From: Ohtaekwangia sp.
GTDB taxonomy: Bacteria; Bacteroidota; Bacteroidia; Cytophagales; Cyclobacteriaceae
Length of the DNA: 64,000 nt
Direction: 5' to 3'
Assembly: GCA_021155195.1 (NCBI GenBank)
Contig: JAJNPV010000037.1
Span: forward strand, 911,310-975,309
Position numbers and translations under genes: made by a program. Positions 60,536-64,000 of the stretch are shown here, one piece after another; position 1 is the first letter of the stretch, and each line of letters opens with the position of its first letter. Below the pieces are notes generated by a model. It saw nothing but the letters and a program-made list of their open reading frames with translations. It was not told the DNA's origin and ran no database searches.

Positions 60536-61440
60536 TTCATACGAAGTTGATATCCTTTGTTCACTATATAAATCCCAAGAATGGTTATAAACATAGCCAC
60601 TACAATTTTAGGAGTTAATTTTTCACCTAACACGAGCCAACCTAATAAGATCGCTACAATGGGATTGATGTATGCATACAGCGATACCAATGTCATTGGT
60701 AAATTTTTAATGGCATACGAATAACAGGCATAGCCGGCAACTGAGCCCACAAGACTTAAATAAGTTAACGAGTAAATTACATCACTCGACCATTGCAGAT
60801 TTGTGTAATCATCGAATACAAGACTAACCGGAATCAGGAGTAATCCTCCAAAGAGCATTTGAAGACCAGCATTTAGAAAAGGATCTGAGTTTTGATTTTT
60901 CCGTTTGATCCAGACACTACCAAATGCCCAACAGATGTTTCCCAAAAAAGTAAACAAAATGCCGATGCGATATTTCACACTCGCAAAATCTGATAGATGT
61001 TCCTGAAAAATTAAAACAATCCCGGCAAAGCCAATCGCTAATCCCGCAAGGATGGGAAACGTTGGTCGTTCGTCATTACTAAAAATAAGATTGATCAATA
61101 TTACCCACACGGGCATGATTGAGCAAATGATAGCCGCCATGCCACTGGAAACATATACTTCAGCCCAGCCAACAATGCTAATCCCCAATGTGATCATAAA
61201 AAATCCACTGATAGCCTGATGGACAAGCGTTTTGGTATCGGGCATTTTTGCTTTTCCTACGGTTAACATCAGTGCAATAAGAATAGGCCCGGCTGTAAGA
61301 AAGCGAAGCATAGAAAACAGGAATGGAGGAAATTGGGTTACTCCAATGCGAAGTGCGAGGTATGTAGTGCCCCATACAATACAAACTGTAGCAAGCGCCA
61401 AATAGGCAAGAATGGGAGATTTACTGGTGGTTAAGCTCAT
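60508..61440 (-). CDS. EamA/DMT-family transporter
   Basis: The 310-residue protein has ten membrane helices in two EamA repeats, starting 'LAYLALATVCIVWGTTYLAL' and ending 'VVAMFITILGIYIVNKGY'. The ATG at 61440 (MSLTTSKSPILA) is preferred over a Met seven codons upstream. DMT transporters next to MocR-type regulators, such as ycxC-ycxD of Bacillus, probably export amino acids or related compounds. It heads an operon with GNAT, DinB and decarboxylase genes. Confidence 0.88.
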   Translation of the reverse strand: MSLTTSKSPILAYLALATVCIVWGTTYLALRIGVTQFPPFLFSMLRFLTAGPILIALMLTVGKAKMPDTKTLVHQAISGFFMITLGISIVGWAEVYVSSGMAAIICSIMPVWVILINLIFSNDERPTFPILAGLAIGFAGIVLIFQEHLSDFASVKYRIGILFTFLGNICWAFGSVWIKRKNQNSDPFLNAGLQMLFGGLLLIPVSLVFDDYTNLQWSSDVIYSLTYLSLVGSVAGYACYSYAIKNLPMTLVSLYAYINPIVAILLGWLVLGEKLTPKIVVAMFITILGIYIVNKGYQLRMKWKAQFSKS

Positions 61441-61481
61441 AGTAAAATAATAGTGATACAAATTTTCCTGATTTAACGATG

Positions 61482-61523
61482 ATAAAACAGTTTCAGTTTT
61501 ATTAATTTTGACCAGATCAGTTT
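61482..61523. promoter_or_regulatory. CAGTTT repeats and promoter between DMT and MocR genes
   Basis: CAGTTT occurs in tandem at 61488-61493 and 61494-61499 and again at 61518-61523. ATAAAAC (61482-61488) and GTTTTAT (61496-61502) are also inverted. A TAATTTTG -7 box (61503-61510) for the regulator lies between the repeats. MocR regulators commonly bind direct repeats and act on their own promoter. Confidence 0.45.
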
Positions 61524-61543
61524 AAATTTTAAAGCCGATTTTT

Positions 61544-62977
61544 ATGGAAACCCTGCTTAAGCCCGACCACAAGTACATTGAAGTAGCCGATAGGATCGAA
61601 AAGTTAATTGAGAAGCAGACATTAAAAGTAGGCGATAAGCTATTATCAGTACGATCATTAAGTAAACAGCAGGGGATAAGTTTGAGTACTTCGTTTCAGG
61701 CTTATTATTATTTGGAAAGCAAAGGGTTGATTGAAGCGAGGCCACAGTCAGGATACTATGTAAAGTTTTCACCGCGGCATTCATTTGAAATTCCAACCTG
61801 CTCAGAGCCAACCGATGAAGCATTACCGATTAGTGTTGACGAAATGATTTCGAGTGTCTATCATGATTTGCGTTCGCCTAATCTTTTATCTTTCTCGTTG
61901 AGTGCTCCACACCCTTCGTTGCTTCCATCGGCTAAGTTGAATAAATCTGTGGTTCATTCCCTTCGACATTCACCCGATCATTGTTTGGGGTATGAACACA
62001 TTCAAGGCAATGAAGAATTACGAAAGCAGATTGCGAAACTTTCGTTGAACTGGGGCGGTGCATTGAGTGAAGATGACCTGGTAGTAACCGCTGGCTGTTT
62101 AGAAGCACTTTCATTTTGTTTGCGGGCTACTACTAAACCGGGCGATGCAGTAGCCACCGAGAGTCCTACCTTTTATGGAATCTTTCGCGTGATGCAAAGT
62201 TTAGGTTTGAAAGTAGTGGAAGTGCCCACCGATCCAATAACGGGTGTTGATATTGATTACCTGGAACAAGCGATTACCCGCTTTGATATTAAAGCCTGTT
62301 TGTTTGTGCCCAACTTTAATAATCCAATCGGAAGTTGTGTGCCCGATGAAAAGAAAAAGCAATTGGTTGAACTTCTCGCAAAGAAGGAGATTCCTTTAAT
62401 TGAAGATGACATTTATGGTGAAATGTATTTTGGAAAAACCAGACCACGAACCTGCAAAACGTATGATAAGAAAGGACTAGTGCTTCATTGTGGTTCATTT
62501 TCAAAATCATTGGCACCAGGTTATCGCATAGGGTGGACAGCAGCAGGGCGATATAAGAATGCAGTCATTCAATTAAAGCGGATGCATAATATCTCTACCA
62601 ATACCTTAGCTCAGGTTTCCATTGCCCATTTTTTACAAAATGGCAGATACGAGCTTCACCTCAGGCGATTGCGAAAAGATTTGCATACACAATGCTTGCG
62701 GTATCTTCAGGCCATCACAGAATTTTTTCCTGAAGACATTCGTATCACTCAGCCGCAAGGTGGCTTTGTTTTATGGATAGATATGAAAAGAGGAGACGGA
62801 TATAAACTACACAAGCGTGCGCTCAAGCATCAAATCGGTATTGCACCGGGTCAGATTTTTTCAGCGCAAGGTCAGTTTCAAAATCACTTCAGGCTAAGTT
62901 ATGGTTTACCCTGGAACGATCAGATTGAGAAAGGGTTAAAAATGCTGGGAGAATTGATGTGTAAAGAAATGGCTTAA
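61544..62977 (+). CDS. MocR/GabR-type regulator (GntR HTH + aminotransferase-like domain)
   Basis: The 477-residue protein has an N-terminal winged helix of the GntR family (residues of about 10-80: 'LRS'-type recognition in 'KVGDKLLSVRSLSKQQGISL') and a C-terminal fold type I aminotransferase-like domain. The latter has PLP-binding 'GYEHIQGNEELRKQIAKLSL', 'VTAGCLEALSFCLRATTKPG' and the Lys of 'HCGSFSKSLAPGYRIGW'. Such regulators sense PLP adducts of amino acids. It diverges from the DMT-GNAT-DinB-decarboxylase operon and is the obvious candidate to control it. Confidence 0.93.
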   Translation: METLLKPDHKYIEVADRIEKLIEKQTLKVGDKLLSVRSLSKQQGISLSTSFQAYYYLESKGLIEARPQSGYYVKFSPRHSFEIPTCSEPTDEALPISVDEMISSVYHDLRSPNLLSFSLSAPHPSLLPSAKLNKSVVHSLRHSPDHCLGYEHIQGNEELRKQIAKLSLNWGGALSEDDLVVTAGCLEALSFCLRATTKPGDAVATESPTFYGIFRVMQSLGLKVVEVPTDPITGVDIDYLEQAITRFDIKACLFVPNFNNPIGSCVPDEKKKQLVELLAKKEIPLIEDDIYGEMYFGKTRPRTCKTYDKKGLVLHCGSFSKSLAPGYRIGWTAAGRYKNAVIQLKRMHNISTNTLAQVSIAHFLQNGRYELHLRRLRKDLHTQCLRYLQAITEFFPEDIRITQPQGGFVLWIDMKRGDGYKLHKRALKHQIGIAPGQIFSAQGQFQNHFRLSYGLPWNDQIEKGLKMLGELMCKEMA

Positions 62978-63045
62978 GCTCGGTATCATATTGAAAGTTA
63001 AATTTATAGAATGTTCACTTACTTTACTTTTTCTTATCTTTAGGT

Positions 63046-63273
63046 ATGAATAAGAAATTTCAATTTACCGCTTTAATCGAGAGAGAAGGTGAAGGATATG
63101 TTTCACTTTGTCCTGAGCTGGATATCGCGAGTCAAGGCGATACGGTGGAAGAGGCTTCAGCCAATCTTAAAGAGGCAGTAGAACTTTTTTTTGAGAGCGC
63201 CTCAAATAAGGAAATCAGTGAACGACTTCATGATGAAGTCTTTGTTACACGAATGGAAGTAGCCATTGGGTAA
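63046..63273 (+). CDS. hicB: HicB-like antitoxin
   Basis: The 75-residue protein is the short HicB form: 'TALIEREGEGYVSLCPELDI' followed by 'ASQGDTVEEASANLKEAVEL', matching the partly degraded RNase H-like fold. No C-terminal HTH or RHH extension is present, so DNA binding by itself is doubtful. It neutralises HicA by covering its catalytic His. The order hicB then hicA with overlap is the less common arrangement. Confidence 0.85.
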   Translation: MNKKFQFTALIEREGEGYVSLCPELDIASQGDTVEEASANLKEAVELFFESASNKEISERLHDEVFVTRMEVAIG

Positions 63274-63487
63274 ACTTAGAGTACTTTCTGGTAGAGAGGT
63301 CTGCAAAATATTAGCAGAAAACGGATTCTTAAATGTTCGACAGAAAGGAAGTCATATTATCATGCAGTTCAAAACATCCGAATCGACCATTACGATACCT
63401 GTACCAGATCACAAGGAAATCAAAATAGGCACTTTACTATCTATTATTAGGCAATCGGGTTTAGCAAAATCTATTTTTGAACATTGA
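63266..63487 (+). CDS. hicA: HicA mRNA interferase toxin
   Basis: The 73-residue dsRBD-like toxin has the catalytic His in 'NVRQKGSHIIMQF' and the family end 'PVPDHKEIKIGTLLSIIRQS'. The start is TTG 63266, which overlaps the hicB stop (63271-63273) and gives 'GKLRVLSGREVCKILAENGF'; no ATG is available near. Weak start plus overlap would keep toxin synthesis below antitoxin. Confidence 0.87.
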   Translation: MGKLRVLSGREVCKILAENGFLNVRQKGSHIIMQFKTSESTITIPVPDHKEIKIGTLLSIIRQSGLAKSIFEH

Positions 63488-63506
63488 TACTTTCTTTAGT
63501 TGAGGC

Positions 63507-63857
63507 CTAAGGCCCATATTGATGTTGCCACAACTTCACCCACTTTCTTTTCTGATTCGTGTGTAGCGTATCCCAGATTTTTTGACTCCGCTCAACTAAT
63601 CCTTCTTTTACTATTTCCTGTTTCTCGGGCATCCCAACAGAAGCATTTCTAACAGAAGATTCAATGAGTTGGTAGTATTCAGAATTTATTTTCTGAATGG
63701 ATTGACATTGACTATCCTTCAGTTTTAGTTCTTCCTTCCAAAAAAGAGGATCATAAACAACCGCCAAGTTTTCTGGCTGATCTTCTTGTCCGTAAACCGG
63801 AGAAACCAATGAAATGAGTAAAAAACAGGCAAAACCAACTAGAATAAGGCGTTTCAT
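63507..63857 (-). CDS. small exported protein, Spy/CpxP-like helical
   Basis: The 116-residue protein starts at ATG 63857 (signal peptide MKRLILVGFACFLLISLVSP), followed by an all-helical region with 'YDPLFWKEELKLKDSQCQSI', 'INSEYYQLIES' and a terminal 'NQKRKWVKLWQHQYGP'. The spacing of helices resembles Spy/CpxP-like or LTXXQ proteins that buffer misfolded periplasmic proteins or metals, but the LTxxQ motif itself is absent. It is convergent with hicA. Confidence 0.6.
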   Translation of the reverse strand: MKRLILVGFACFLLISLVSPVYGQEDQPENLAVVYDPLFWKEELKLKDSQCQSIQKINSEYYQLIESSVRNASVGMPEKQEIVKEGLVERSQKIWDTLHTNQKRKWVKLWQHQYGP

Positions 63858-63934
63858 ACCACAAAATAAATACATCTTGAGGAATTAACGAACTCAATTA
63901 ACCCATCATATCGACCAAGCAGAATTTTTTATAG

Positions 63935-64000
63935 ATGGAAATGGAAAAGAAAACGACTAAAAATTTAAGTCCACAGTCAACGGTTGTCAGTCGACTGACA
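63935..64000 (+). CDS. possible start of a further gene, cut by window edge
   Basis: An ATG at 63935 opens a 22-codon frame (MEMEKKTTKNLSPQSTVVSR) that runs to the window edge without a stop. The upstream 77-bp gap leaves room for a promoter. The fragment is too short to assign; it may be chance. Confidence 0.35.
   Translation, partial: MEMEKKTTKNLSPQSTVVSRLT

Noticed and set aside
1..64000. tRNA, rRNA, CRISPR array, IS element or prophage.
   Set aside because: No cloverleaf, regularly spaced identical repeats, transposase or phage structural gene was seen in the translated frames or gaps.

Overview
The window is a 64 kb chromosomal stretch from a member of the Bacteroidota, most likely order Cytophagales. 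The evidence is a C-terminal type B gliding/type IX secretion sorting domain (719-3982), a TonB receptor with an HmuY-like lipoprotein, DUF3078, DUF2851 and PepSY_TM families typical of the phylum, and TAnnTTTG promoter boxes close to several start codons. The region is about 90% coding. I saw no tRNA, rRNA, CRISPR array, insertion sequence or prophage, and no gene-free stretch longer than 300 bases.

Layout. 1-7 kb (minus strand): end of a TPR protein, a secreted FG-GAP protein, a NarL-type response regulator and its TPR sensor kinase. 7-15.9 kb (plus): ftsK, a LolA-like carrier, pyrF, a frameshifted small membrane gene, DUF2851, a polytopic membrane protein, a NeuD-type acyltransferase and a nucleoside phosphorylase. 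15.87-17.4 kb: a foreign-looking pair of unknown membrane genes preceded by a structured, attC-like element. 17.6-25.6 kb: M16 peptidase, O-methyltransferase, LysM lytic transglycosylase, CheY-like protein, DUF3078 barrel, GNAT, HerA-like ATPase.

25.6-35.4 kb is the most coherent accessory locus, read here as a haem/iron acquisition island. It holds an AraC regulator, a TonB-dependent receptor, an HmuY-like lipoprotein, small membrane proteins, a beta-barrel, a PepSY_TM protein, an exported CbiX-type chelatase and an IsdG-like haem monooxygenase that keeps the Asn/Trp/His triad. Three copies of a 7-3-7 palindrome (TTTAGAAnnnTTCTAAA) lie before the receptor and in the divergent region between the monooxygenase and a membrane acyltransferase. 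They suggest one shared metal-responsive repressor.

35.5-43 kb: dnaX, whose tau C-terminus lies in another frame behind an A10 tract (probable programmed slippage); an M20 peptidase; a paraoxonase-like protein; a glycosyltransferase; a SPOR-like/OmpA protein; and a bestrophin-like protein. 43.1-48.8 kb is one gene for an exported 1862-residue TPR-CHAT protein with an intact His/Cys dyad. 48.9-50.6 kb is an Xre-ImmA/PIN (DUF4411) toxin-antitoxin-like pair. 50.6-58.1 kb: TPR lipoprotein, aspS, small secreted proteins, tadA, an FMN-binding oxidoreductase, an MDR dehydrogenase and ilvE. 58.2-63 kb: a DMT exporter, GNAT, DinB and PLP-decarboxylase operon diverging from a MocR/GabR regulator. 63-64 kb: hicBA, a small secreted protein and the first codons of a further frame.

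Between genes there are several families of degenerate short-unit inverted repeats (at about 14.97, 19.3, 20.04, 35.45, 37.23 and 51.6 kb) that look like a genome-wide class of palindromic intergenic elements.
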